Shown piece by piece: positions 48,448 to 56,675 of a DNA stretch of 64,000 nt; position 1 is the first letter of the stretch, and the number at the start of each line of letters is the position of its first letter. The notes under the pieces are model-generated. The model had not been told where the DNA came from and ran no database searches. It saw nothing but the letters and a program-made list of their open reading frames with translations. The stretch spans positions 37,700-101,699 of the forward strand of contig CAJEXQ010000006.1 of NCBI GenBank assembly GCA_903994635.1, read 5' to 3'. The stretch comes from an uncultured Chlorobiaceae bacterium (GTDB taxonomy: Bacteria; Bacteroidota; Chlorobiia; Chlorobiales; Chlorobiaceae). Both the position numbers and the translations under genes were made by a program.

Positions 48448-48542
48448 TGTTGGAATAGTATAGTGCAGAAAACTCTATCCTGGGTACAGCAACGGCCTAA
48501 AGCATCATTCCTCAACAGTATACGTACAATGATGTTGCCATC

Positions 48543-48776
48543 TCACCTCTTGCAACTCTCCATGTTACGACTTGCAATGGCTTTTTTCACGGCACTTTTT
48601 GCGGCTGCACGGGAAACTGAACCTGTTTTGGGTGCCACATGGACTTTCCGTGTTGTAACTGAACGTTTGACGAGTGTTTTTGAGGCAGCCGATTGTTCCT
48701 TGGCACAGGATGACGTGCCAAGAGTTTTAGCCGACTTAGTTGCGGCACCTTTTGTCAGAACTTGAACATCAGGCAT
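48543..48776 (-). CDS. Small basic Ala/Ser/Lys-rich protein, unknown
   Basis: This 77-aa frame is rich in Ala, Ser, Lys and Thr with the end VSRAAAKSAVKKAIASRN. The composition suggests a DNA-binding tail-like protein, and a translated gene is plausible but unproven. No family is recognised. It stands alone between the DUF4365 gene and HsdM debris. Confidence 0.4.
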   Translation of the reverse strand: MPDVQVLTKGAATKSAKTLGTSSCAKEQSAASKTLVKRSVTTRKVHVAPKTGSVSRAAAKSAVKKAIASRNMESCKR

Positions 48777-49030
48777 AAAAGCTTGTTACAATCAATGTTT
48801 CATTGTGCATAACACTTTGTAAAACTGATCCGCTTGAATGGCATATCATTGAATCGCAATACAGATAATATCGCCAATCAGAAGACAGTTAATATACCAC
48901 TAATGAAATACATAAAGGCGAGTTACAATCTTTCTTCCTGATTGTATATTGATCAGAAAAATACACTAATTGCCACCAATCATGAGTGGTTGCCTTGTCA
49001 GAGTAACGATACTTTGCAGTATAACACACA
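48777..49030. other. Non-coding stretch, nothing recognised
   Basis: This AT-rich stretch of about 250 bp has no gene. At its right end (about 49010-49050) is a degenerate form of the dispersed repeat. Confidence 0.4.
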
Positions 49031-49039
49031 ATTGATACT

Positions 49040-49810
49040 CGTCAAAATACTCTTTGCCTGCAATGGACGGTACGAATTCACATTAGCCGTTCTTCACCGG
49101 CACAAAAAATTGTTCCCGAATACCTGCGTAACTTTTCCAGTACTCGGCAAGGGCTTCAACTTCAGCTCCGCCCCCTCCCGGTGCTTTGGCTCATTGAGCG
49201 TGTCGCCGTTTTCAATCTGTGCATCCAGAATGTCATGAAAGAGCATGTTCAGTTTGCACAAGCCCCAGGTAGTTCCGTGGCAAAGTATTTGATCAGGTAT
49301 TCATAAGCAGAGCCAAGCAGATCGGGAAAATCGAGGTTGTCATCGGTAAGCACCACCTTGTTGAAATGGGCGATGAGTTCAACCATGTCGGCATCGGTAA
49401 TCCGCTTGTTGTTTTTACCGAAGGTTTTATTGAAGTCGATCGGTTTCAGAACGCCTTCAAGGCTGCCGAGATTCTTCTCTTCCAGTTCGGCAAAGGCTTT
49501 CATCAGCTCAGAGCCCAACCTCCTGCTTTTGATGCTTGATTTTTTCCAAGCGGGCACGTTGCGGCACAAAGAACTTGTAGGCATCTTCACGCTCCAGCCC
49601 AGCTTCGAGCTCCTTGCCAGCTACACCACGTTTTTCAAGCTGCCCTTTTCGCATCAGGCGTTCAAGGGCAAACTGGTCGTTGACTCGTTTCAGAAAGAGC
49701 ATGGCAATGACATACTCCTTGAACTCCGAAGCATCCTTATGCCCGCGCAGCGATTCGCACGCCTCTTCAAGGAAGTTTTCTAACCACGACAGTGAAAGTT
49801 TATGAGCCAT
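49040..49810 (-). pseudogene. hsdM: HsdM copy 3, several internal deletions
   Basis: ATG at 49810 gives the HsdM N-terminus ([20 protein letters not shown]) with a one-base insertion near 49517. The frame then matches the N-terminal domain to LIKYFA. Sequence from three other places in HsdM follows: GLCKLNMLFHD, a short DTLNEPKHR-type piece, and a segment coding around the EALAEYWK region. The middle and C-terminal parts are missing. Confidence 0.8.
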
Positions 49811-49989
49811 TGAGGGTTTTGTTTTTTTGGGCTGACATGGGTAGAGGGTTGAAGGCTTGTTGTGCGGTTGAAGATTGCAGATCCCTATTATTTGAGCAGT
49901 TATCCGTAGCAATCAGTCTCCATTCAATGGCAAGCCAACCCACCCGATACTGTGCTGATCGAAAACAAACCACGGTTCTAAGGTCGGCT

Positions 49990-50170
49990 TAAGCCGATTG
50001 TTCTACCGTTCCCTTCCTTCACGGATACAATCTACAATCTCATTCGTCGAAATTTGAGCTTTAATGGTTGGGACATCCAATGGAGACGCAGCAATATTTT
50101 CAGGAGTCAAGGCAAATATGCGTCCATCTTTCCCCCTATCAGAACTTTACCTGAATTTTCTGCCTGATCA
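49990..50170 (-). pseudogene. Decayed copy of the small protein at 41846-42046
   Basis: The sequence matches 41858-42040, including the stretches coding SPLDVPTI and GRIFALTPENI, but with deletions that break the frame. Like the first copy it lies next to an HsdM N-terminal fragment. The shared context points to a duplicated block. Confidence 0.65.
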
Positions 50171-50291
50171 ACGACAACATCCGGTTTTTGCCCGGCTTCT
50201 GCATCGGTGAGATAAAGAATTTGTGCGTTCCATCCATGATGTGCTTTACGGAGTTTCAGATACGAATGGAGATGACCTCAAGAAACGAATT

Positions 50292-50666
50292 TTAAAATTT
50301 CTGAAAATAGTTAACCCCTGGAATCCCCTTAAAATCTATATCCTGTGTCCAAATAGTTCCGCCATAGTCTTGGGCTGTCGCCAAAATGATACTATCCGCC
50401 ATTGGTAATCTGTACTGCAAACTGAGTTGTGATGCAGAAAGCGCTAACTTTGCGGTAAAATCAATAACTTTCCCCTTTTGCATTGCCGAAACCGCCTGCA
50501 ACACCTCATTTTCTCCAGACTCACGTAAAAGTACCTTTGACACCTCGTAAATAGTAATAACAGGAACAATAAGCGAGCTGATATCAGATAGCGGAACTTT
50601 GAAATGCTTTGCGGAAGGCTCATCAGCAAAAAATGATAGCCAACCCGAAGAATCTACAATGTTCAT
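50292..50666 (-). CDS. vapC: VapC-like PIN-domain toxin
   Basis: This complete 124-aa PIN protein starts MNIVDSSGWLSFFAD (Asp5), has ITIYEVSKVLLRESG (Glu about 41), PMADSIILATAQ (Asp about 90) and IWTQDIDFKGIPGV. These are the four acidic residues of the PIN ribonuclease site. It overlaps vapB by 4 bp. VapC toxins usually cut tRNA or rRNA. Confidence 0.9.
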   Translation of the reverse strand: MNIVDSSGWLSFFADEPSAKHFKVPLSDISSLIVPVITIYEVSKVLLRESGENEVLQAVSAMQKGKVIDFTAKLALSASQLSLQYRLPMADSIILATAQDYGGTIWTQDIDFKGIPGVNYFQKF

Positions 50667-50869
50667 ACTCGCTCTTCGTCTCTCTTAAAATCAGTATTGA
50701 TGCCTTTAACAAAACCACGAAGATCAGATATTTCACGATCCGGGATAAGCTCAATTCGGCCTTGATATTCAACAACCTGTAATTTTTGGCCAGGATGAAG
50801 ATGCAAGGATTCCGTCAAGTGTCGAGGAATAACAACCTGGCGTTTTGGTGACACTGTAACTGTTTGCAT
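50663..50869 (-). CDS. vapB: VapB-like AbrB-fold antitoxin
   Basis: This 68-aa protein has TVSPKRQVVIPRHLTESLHL and GQKLQVVEYQGRIELIPD, a SpoVT/AbrB DNA-binding domain, followed by a C-terminal toxin-binding tail (DLRGFVKGINTDF). It is upstream of and overlaps vapC, the classical order. Confidence 0.88.
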   Translation of the reverse strand: MQTVTVSPKRQVVIPRHLTESLHLHPGQKLQVVEYQGRIELIPDREISDLRGFVKGINTDFKRDEERV

Positions 50870-51021
50870 AATAACTCCTGTTAATAATTATAACGACCTT
50901 CACTTATTCGATAAGATACTCTTGCAGCAACTCAGAAGCAAAATCAGCCAGCATTGTTACACGACAATGGATGACGCGAAACTGAAATTACTCACTTTAC
51001 CCCTAAACCTGCACAGCCCTT

Positions 51022-51112
51022 GAGCCAAAAACGACCTTTTGCAGTATAACAAACAAGTTCAGCCCAACAAAACACATCTACCAAAAAAAACGTCAACCGC
51101 CTTCCCCCCAAG
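51022..51112. repeat. Dispersed repeat, copy 4
   Basis: The core CAGTATAACAAACAAGTTCA and ACACATCTACC is followed by CGTCAACCGCC and leads into HsdM fragment 51127. Confidence 0.75.
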
Positions 51113-51126
51113 TGGTCAACGGTTCT

Positions 51127-51585
51127 TCACCGGCACAAAAAGTTGTTCACGAATACCGGCGTAGCTTTTCCAGTACTCAGCAAGAGCTTCAACTTCAGCT
51201 CCGGGAATACCGCCATACAGATGCGCATGAACATCGTGAGGTTCTGATTCTTCTCTTCCAGCTCGGCAAAGGCTTTCATCAGCTCAGAGCCAACCTCCTG
51301 CTTTTGATGCTTGATTTTTTCCCAGCGGGCACGCTGCGGCACAAAGAACTTGTAGGCATCTTCACGCTCCAGCCCCTCTTCGAGCTCTTTGCCTGCTACA
51401 CCACGTTTTTCAAGCTGCCCTTTCCGCATCAGGCGCTCAAGAGCAAACTGGTCGTTGACTCGTTTCAGAAAGAGCATGGCAATGACATACTCCTTGAACT
51501 CCGAAGCATCCTTATGCCCGCGCAGCGATTCGCACGCCTCTTCAAGGAAGTTTTCTAACCACGACAGTGAAAGTTTATGAGCCAT
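51127..51585 (-). pseudogene. hsdM: HsdM copy 4, N-terminus joined to internal segment
   Basis: This open frame of 152 codons reads [13 protein letters not shown] to [11 protein letters not shown] and then [17 protein letters not shown], which is HsdM middle sequence ([18 protein letters not shown]) in a shifted frame. The N-terminal ~107 codons correspond to the HsdM helical recognition domain only. All catalytic motifs are absent. Confidence 0.8.
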
Positions 51586-51703
51586 TGGGGGTTTTGTTTT
51601 TTTAGGCTGACATGGGAGGGCGTTCGAGGATTGGAAATTCTTTTTAGTCCGCAGTGTCCATTCAACATAACGTTCAGCGGTTGTAATCGACTGCAACTGA
51701 GGG

Positions 51704-52120
51704 CTATGTATTGGTGTAAATATTTAAAAATTCCTCGGGTGTCAGTGCTTTAATCGGGGATTTTTTGAAATCAGAAATATTGCGGGTAATAATAAAATCA
51801 CAGTTTGTCAATTCAGATAAACTCGCAACGACACCGTCTTCAAAGTCACTGATTCCCATTTTTCTTGCGCTGATAAACGAATTTTTGTCAGCCGCTGCAA
51901 TATCAAAATGGGTAAGCATCCAGTCTATCGTTTCATCGGCTTTCTGTTTTCCAGAATATTTTGATGTGATATACTGAATCGTAGTAATGGCATGAGATGG
52001 CAACAATCCTGTTATTTCTTTATTAAGGACTTTGCTGATTACCGATGCCGATGCGTAATAGTAAGGATGACGTTCCTGAAAAACATCAAGCATAACTTTC
52101 AGATCAAGCATGACTTTCAT
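51704..52120 (-). CDS. PIN-domain toxin (VapC-like)
   Basis: This complete 138-aa protein has the start [38 protein letters not shown], and [20 protein letters not shown], with acidic residues placed as in PIN domains. It overlaps the ribbon-helix-helix antitoxin gene upstream by 4 bp. It forms a complete TA pair. Confidence 0.82.
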   Translation of the reverse strand: MKVMLDLKVMLDVFQERHPYYYASASVISKVLNKEITGLLPSHAITTIQYITSKYSGKQKADETIDWMLTHFDIAAADKNSFISARKMGISDFEDGVVASLSELTNCDFIITRNISDFKKSPIKALTPEEFLNIYTNT

Positions 52121-52353
52121 GTATGCTTTTCCATTGAATGCTGATAAAATATTTCATCCGTATCAATATCTCTCGGAATGATCCCTGTAATTTTCTGAAT
52201 ATCAGGATGAAGATCGTCTGTCTGCGATACCTGCAAACCTCTTGCATAACGATCTATCAGTTCTGAAATAGTAATTCTGTGCCTTTCGGCATACTGTCTG
52301 AAAAAACTGATTTCGTCTGTCGGCAATTGAATTGTCAAGATATCTGTATTCAT
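52117..52353 (-). CDS. Ribbon-helix-helix antitoxin (DUF6364-like)
   Basis: From the ATG at 52353 the 78-aa product reads NTDILTIQLPTDEISFFRQY, AERHRITISELIDRYARGL, a ribbon followed by two helices, then an acidic tail with DTDEIFYQHS. An ATG five codons upstream is also possible. It is the partner of the PIN toxin that follows. Confidence 0.78.
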   Translation of the reverse strand: MNTDILTIQLPTDEISFFRQYAERHRITISELIDRYARGLQVSQTDDLHPDIQKITGIIPRDIDTDEIFYQHSMEKHT

Positions 52354-52374
52354 CTGTCGCTTTTTCATATAACA

Positions 52375-52500
52375 AGAACTCTTTTATTGAACCAATAATG
52401 TTTTCTGGATACCGGGTAAAGATTCGGATATTTTACCCTTGCACTAACAACGATCCTTTTGCAGTATAACAAACAAGTTCGCTCCATCAAAACAGATTGC
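52375..52500. repeat. Dispersed repeat, copy 5 (long form)
   Basis: This copy and the one at 61300-61450 share further sequence to the left (CAATAATGTTTTCTG, then GGGTAAA-type bases) before the common GCAGTATAACAAACAAGTTC core. The right end runs into the stub of an AbiEii toxin gene. Confidence 0.7.
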
Positions 52501-52530
52501 TTCGCTCCAGTACCTGGCGCCGCTATCCGC

Positions 52531-52953
52531 TCATGCGCTGTAATTGTTCTCATACCGGATCGAGCGATTTCCGAGCATTAATTTGCGGCTGATTCGACGT
52601 CGTCCGGTATTGAAAACTGCCTGTACCGGAACCTGGGTACTTTGCCCCGAGGCATAGTCACGTTGGGCCTTGCCTGGTATTGCGTCAATACGCAGACGTC
52701 TGAGCGTTTCTTCTGCAAGCACTTCCAGTGGTTCACGAGGTACCGCTTTACCGCTGATCGAACTGATTCTGGCTTTGGCAAAAACTCCGTAGCCAATTCG
52801 CACAAGCCGCCCTTCACTGACAAATTCATTCAGAGTGCGGCTGATCTGGCTTTGACTGCCGATAGGTGTAAAATCGGAACGCAAAATAATTTCGCTACGC
52901 CTCATGGCAAGAGAGCGAATCATCCGGGCTTTTATACTTAAGCATGATTTCAT
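52531..52953 (-). CDS. DUF6088/AbiEi-like antitoxin (copy 1); toxin reduced to 9 codons
   Basis: This 140-aa frame contains SLAMRRSEIILRSDFTPIGS, a winged helix QSQISRTLNEFVSEGRLVRI and then GYGVFAKARISSISGKAVPR. Later starts (residues 11 or 17) are possible. The toxin ATG follows at 52553 with an overlap (MRTITAHER), but its sequence is replaced after nine codons by the dispersed repeat. A second copy (62120-62542) differs at only about ten positions by eye. Confidence 0.75.
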   Translation of the reverse strand: MKSCLSIKARMIRSLAMRRSEIILRSDFTPIGSQSQISRTLNEFVSEGRLVRIGYGVFAKARISSISGKAVPREPLEVLAEETLRRLRIDAIPGKAQRDYASGQSTQVPVQAVFNTGRRRISRKLMLGNRSIRYENNYSA

Positions 52954-53266
52954 GGCCGAACAAAGATAACGTTCACAGAGTGACTCCTTTCAAATAAAGC
53001 TAATAGAATATTAAATAAAAACAATTTATTGATGCAAATAATGCCCACTTTCATACGAACTTTGAGTGTAGGGAATTTCAGTTTTAGGCCAATACTCCCC
53101 ACCATTGTGCTTTGTTCTTTTCAGCCTTCACGCTGGTATAATCCTGATTTCAATTTGATGTGCTGCCCGGGTTCAGTTGTGTAATTGGCCAACAAGCTGT
53201 TAGCTTATTGCATTTGTTTAATGATAAAAGAGATACCATTGTTTGAGATCTGTGATATTGCTTTGT
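52954..53266. other. Spacer; contains a short repeat shared with 59672-59699
   Basis: About 310 bp without a recognised gene. AATTGGCCAACAAGCTGTTA (from 53186) recurs at 59672 with one change, each time next to HsdM debris. The HsdM stop region follows. Confidence 0.45.
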
Positions 53267-53850
53267 TCACTCATACCCCAACTCCATCAAATACCCTGCC
53301 AGCTCAATACTCACCGCATCCCGTTCTTTCAAAATGCTGTACAACGGCTGATGATATTTCTCCCAGAGGTTTTCGAGGCTTGAGCGGAGCGCCCGGCTGT
53401 ATTGGGCAAGGTACTCTTCAACCGTTGTGTAAAGCGTCCGTTCCCACCGGGCAAGAATGAGTTGCCTGGCTTCAGCACTGTCAATCTTGTTGCGGGCCTC
53501 TTCGACCAGTTTCTCTTTGCGCTCTTTAATCTCTTTGATGATCTTCTTGCAGGCTTTCAGCTTCGCCTCCCGTTCGGCATGACGGGCAATGCGCTTTTCC
53601 TGTTCGGCAATACGATCACACAATGCCTCTGCTTGTGGTGTCAACGTGGCAATCTCGTTTTCAATCGACAGGAAAGATTCGCCTGCATGTTTCAGCGCTT
53701 TGACCTGCTGCTGTTTATTTTAATCGTCCGCTCAATCTCTTTCAGCTCCCCGCCCAAACTCTTGATCTGCGCCTTGACGTCAGCAAGCTCCGCCTTGGGG
53801 TAGACATCGTAATCCTCTTCGCTCCACGAGCCCTCCATACCGCCCGAGCC
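53267..53850 (-). pseudogene. hsdM: HsdM copy 5, C-terminal fragment
   Basis: The fragment begins with SEEDYDVYPKAELADVKAQI and the coiled-coil LGGELKEIERTI, has a one-base loss near 53720, and continues as LCDRIAEQEKRIARHAERE to GYLMELGYE. It holds only the C-terminal coiled-coil region of HsdM. Confidence 0.82.
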
Positions 53851-53897
53851 AACCCCTATGTAGTTTTGGACAGAAAAATTTATCTGGTGAAAATGTA

Positions 53898-53927
53898 TTG
53901 ACAATAAGGCACATATTGTCGTAGTTT
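53898..53927 (+). promoter_or_regulatory. Promoter with palindromic operator for BrnT-like TA
   Basis: TTGACA at 53898-53903 is a consensus -35 element. GACAATA (53900-53906) and TATTGTC (53914-53920) form a perfect 7-bp inverted repeat separated by seven bases, overlapping the -35. A weak -10 (TAGTTT, 53922-53927) follows at 18 bp. The layout fits autorepression by the antitoxin. Confidence 0.6.
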
Positions 53928-53932
53928 AGGCC

Positions 53933-54211
53933 ATAAATATTTTTCGCTGGGACAACGACAAAAACGAACTGCTGAAGCAAAGCAGAGGGGTATGCTTTGA
54001 GCAAGTGGTACTTCTCATGGAAAAAGGAGAAGTCTTGGATAACCTTGAACATCCAAATCAAGAAAAGTATCCTGGGCAGAAAATTGCTGTAGTTATGATT
54101 GAGGCTTACGCCTATATTGTTCCTTATGTTGAGAATAATGATGAGATATTTCTCAAGACAATTATTCCCAGTAGAAAAGCTACCAATAAATACGTGAGGG
54201 CAGAAAGATGA
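53933..54211 (+). CDS. BrnT-like toxin, start codon unclear
   Basis: The conserved frame reads NIFRWDNDKNELLKQSRGVC, FEQVVLLMEKGEVLDNLEHP, KYPGQKIAVVMIEAYAYIVP and FLKTIIPSRKATNKY, a BrnT-type RelE-like toxin. No ATG, GTG or TTG precedes the conserved first residue; ATA at 53933 stands where ATG is expected after an in-frame TAG. It either starts at GTG 54005, losing a quarter of the domain, or has been silenced by ATG-to-ATA change. The stop overlaps the antitoxin start by 4 bp. Confidence 0.65.
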   Translation: MNIFRWDNDKNELLKQSRGVCFEQVVLLMEKGEVLDNLEHPNQEKYPGQKIAVVMIEAYAYIVPYVENNDEIFLKTIIPSRKATNKYVRAER

Positions 54212-54492
54212 AAAAGAGCGTTCTGGATGACGAAGAAAAGGATATCCTTGAATCCTGGGAAAATGGAGAATGGGTATCGGTCAAGGATGCAAAAAAAGAA
54301 ATTAACAAGCTCCAGCAGTGCGCAAAGAACACGCTGAATCAAAACAAGAGAATCAGTATTCGAATGACTTCAAAGGATTTAGATCAAGTGCAGCTTATCG
54401 CAGTGCAAGAAGGCATTCCATACCAGACTCTCATGTCGAGTATTATCCATAAGTATGTTTCCGGTTACCTTGTCGAGAGAAAAAAGGCTTAA
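54208..54492 (+). CDS. Ribbon-helix-helix/CopG-type antitoxin of the BrnT-like pair
   Basis: This 94-aa protein has an acidic N-terminus (DDEEKDILESWENGEW) and a C-terminal ribbon-helix-helix ISIRMTSKDLDQVQLIAVQE, GIPYQTLMSSIIHKYVSG. The toxin-before-antitoxin order and the N-terminal toxin-binding part agree with BrnTA-like systems. It is intact. Confidence 0.8.
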   Translation: MKKSVLDDEEKDILESWENGEWVSVKDAKKEINKLQQCAKNTLNQNKRISIRMTSKDLDQVQLIAVQEGIPYQTLMSSIIHKYVSGYLVERKKA

Positions 54493-54627
54493 CCAAGCCG
54501 CACCAGAGAGGTTGATTACCCTTTATACTTGATCTCCAAAGCTTTGTGCAATCCCCGGAGAAATCCTCTCCCGACCTTGAGTCGGTGATGATCCCGGGGT
54601 TTTTTATTGCCCAAGCCTACGAATTGT

Positions 54628-54960
54628 TCACTCATACCCCAACTCCATCAAATACCCTGCCAACTCAACACTTGCAGCATCCCGCTCTTTCAGAATGCTG
54701 TGCAATGGCTGATGATCTTTCTCCCAGAGGTTTTCGAGGCTTGAGCGTAGCACCCGGCTGTATTGGGCAAGGTACTCTTCAACCGTTGCGTAAAGCGTTC
54801 GTTCCCAGCGGGCAAGAATGAGTTGCCTCGCTTCAGCACTGTCAATCTTGTTGCGGGCCTCTTCAACCAGCTTCTCTTTGTGCTCTTTAATATCTTTGAT
54901 TTTCTTATTGCAGGCTTTCAGCTCCACCTCCCGTTCGGCATGACAGGCAATGCGCTTTCC
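54628..54960 (-). pseudogene. hsdM: HsdM copy 6, C-terminal fragment
   Basis: The fragment covers only the last ~100 codons (IKDIKEHKEKLVEEARNKID to GYLMELGYE), with a different left end than copy 5. Downstream of the stop, 54540-54627 is shared with the region behind the chimera (42900-42957). Confidence 0.8.
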
Positions 54961-55062
54961 CCTTGGTAGGTATCCAGAATTGATAGCGCTTTTTGAACGT
55001 CAGGCTTCATACTGTCGACGGCATAGTTCCGTTCGAGGCGTATACAATTCAATTATTCTTCA

Positions 55063-55332
55063 TTATCTGAACAAATCGGCATGAGAACCTGTGCGATACA
55101 GCACTAATTCTTGAGCCTCTATGGCGTAAATCAAAATCCAGTCTGGTTCCAGATGACAATCACGCTTTCCATGATATTGACCTTTCAGCGGATGATCAAG
55201 ATAAACTGAATCCAGAGGCTCTCCTTCGGCAAGATTCTGAACGACCGTGAGTAGTTGTTCAAGCTCTTTTCCCCGTTTCAGCACACGCTTGATATCTTTT
55301 TTAAATTGCGTGGTTCTTCGAATCTGATACAT
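55063..55332 (-). CDS. YafQ/RelE-family mRNA interferase toxin
   Basis: This 89-aa toxin is read from the ATG overlapping the antitoxin stop (TGATG). It contains RRTTQFKKDIKRVLKRGKEL, YLDHPLKGQYHGKRDCHLEP, DWILIYAIEAQELVLYRTGS and the terminal HADLF; the last blocks with conserved H, D and H are typical of YafQ toxins. It should cleave mRNA on the ribosome. Confidence 0.88.
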   Translation of the reverse strand: MYQIRRTTQFKKDIKRVLKRGKELEQLLTVVQNLAEGEPLDSVYLDHPLKGQYHGKRDCHLEPDWILIYAIEAQELVLYRTGSHADLFR

Positions 55333-55595
55333 CACGACAACAAGTCCTCACGTAACGACTGCAGTGAAGTAAATACGGGCATACATGATTTATCTTCCTC
55401 AAAACTATTGAGTGTCAGGTCATTGGGAATTTCTGTTAACTCCAAAAGCTCTCGCATCTCTGTATCCTGAAAAATATAGCTGGCGACAGCAATACGGTCT
55501 TTTTTAGGCAAAGCACAAAAGACCCGATAAAACGCCGCCGCTGTACTTATATGATTGACGGCAGGTGATGTTGAGATTGTGACTGACTGTTTCAT
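55332..55595 (-). CDS. Antitoxin of the YafQ-like pair
   Basis: This 87-aa protein contains VFCALPKKDRIAVASYIFQD, TEMRELLELTEIPNDLTLNS and an acidic/hydrophobic tail. It is upstream of the YafQ-like toxin and coupled to it. The antitoxin family is not the usual DinJ type. A copy of its first codons and the upstream 80 bp is found at 63575-63660. Confidence 0.75.
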   Translation of the reverse strand: MKQSVTISTSPAVNHISTAAAFYRVFCALPKKDRIAVASYIFQDTEMRELLELTEIPNDLTLNSFEEDKSCMPVFTSLQSLREDLLS

Positions 55596-55800
55596 ATTTC
55601 CTTCTCCGGGGTAAGGTTATTTACCCATCAGGTAACAAGTTGGACGTAACTGCTGAACGGCATACGAGCGAAGCTACTTCTCCATTTTTCAAGCAGACTC
55701 TACATTCCCAGCTAAATTAACACATTTTTTCATACTGCCCAAAGCTCTCGGATTTCATGGCATCAGAATGGCACACTCAATCCATGCTTCAATTCAAAGT

Positions 55801-56055
55801 TCACCTCATAATTCCTTTATAGGGAATATGTTCGACAATGAATTCTTCCGGCGTTGAAGGAAGAGAATATAAAACCTCCCTGCCCTTATGTTTGTATTCT
55901 TGATAAACTTGTCTTATCTCTTTTCCATTATCACTGATTTTCAAAACCGTTCCTTCAAGAATTTTCGACTGGGTCTCTGATATTTTCTCTTCTACTATCT
56001 CTCCCAGTAATACAAACTTACTGGGGTATTGTTTTCGAATTTCTGACCATTGCAT
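55801..56055 (-). CDS. Small protein preceding aspartic protease (copy 2)
   Basis: This 84-aa protein is nearly identical to that at 46148-46402, with two amino-acid differences by eye. Behind it the protease is cut after the codons for ELKHGL. It belongs to the direct duplication 55781-56254 / 46128-46617. Confidence 0.6.
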   Translation of the reverse strand: MQWSEIRKQYPSKFVLLGEIVEEKISETQSKILEGTVLKISDNGKEIRQVYQEYKHKGREVLYSLPSTPEEFIVEHIPYKGIMR

Positions 56056-56189
56056 TTGCTGTCCTCCTCAGTCATGTTATTCGTATCGTATGCCCCACCT
56101 AATTCATTATATCTAAACATTTTACAATACATCAAGAAGCAATGAGGGTATTTGGCCACTAAACACGATCTCTCGGTACATCCCTTGCA

Positions 56190-56256
56190 AAAAAACTTCT
56201 TTTGCGGTATAACAAACAAGTTCAGCCCATCAAAACACAGCTACCCGAAAAAGACT
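56190..56256. repeat. Dispersed repeat, copy 6
   Basis: The core reads CGGTATAACAAACAAGTTCA, GCCCATCAAAACACAGCTAC and CCGAAAAAGAC. It marks the right end of the duplicated block that includes the 84-aa gene. Confidence 0.75.
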
Positions 56257-56339
56257 CAGAGTGCTTTCATGTATTACTTGTCGCTCAAATCAGTTGCTCT
56301 ACCTGCCGCGACCGCTCTGTTATCTGCCAACTTCTGAAA

Positions 56340-56411
56340 ATTCGTGTAACCATTCCTCACTGCGTCCAACGGCAATAAGCTTGCTGGGTGATTTTATGGG
56401 ATAGTCTGATA
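56340..56411 (-). pseudogene. DUF1156-type start fragment
   Basis: ATG follows the AlbA_2-like stop with overlap, and the frame reads MISDYPIKSPSKLIAVG before breaking. It corresponds to the start of the chimera at 44718 and of the short frame at 59958. Confidence 0.5.
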
Positions 56412-56665
56412 TCATTGCTTTCTTTCTCTAAGCCAGGTTCTGCCTTTTTCCGTTATTCTGTATTTTTGCAGGCGGCTTCGTGGTTTATCCGGAATGGTCA
56501 TTTCAATCAATCCTGCCATGATGAGCGGGTTAATGACTTGGTGCCGGAACTTGGTGCGATCTGAGCGACGCACAATGCTCATCAGTTTTGACAATTCACT
56601 GTCTTTCAAGCAATTAGAGAGAACTTCGACTTGGTGCCAACTTAGTGCCGACTTTCGCGGTGACT
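56412..56665 (-). pseudogene. C-terminal fragment of AlbA_2-type regulator
   Basis: The fragment encodes KDSELSKLMSIVRRSDRTKF, RHQVINPLIMAGLIEMTIPD and SRLQKYRITEKGRTWLRE, the winged-helix end also present at 59955-60150. It abuts the stop of the ParA-like gene. Confidence 0.7.
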
Positions 56666-56675
56666 TGTGATCGTC

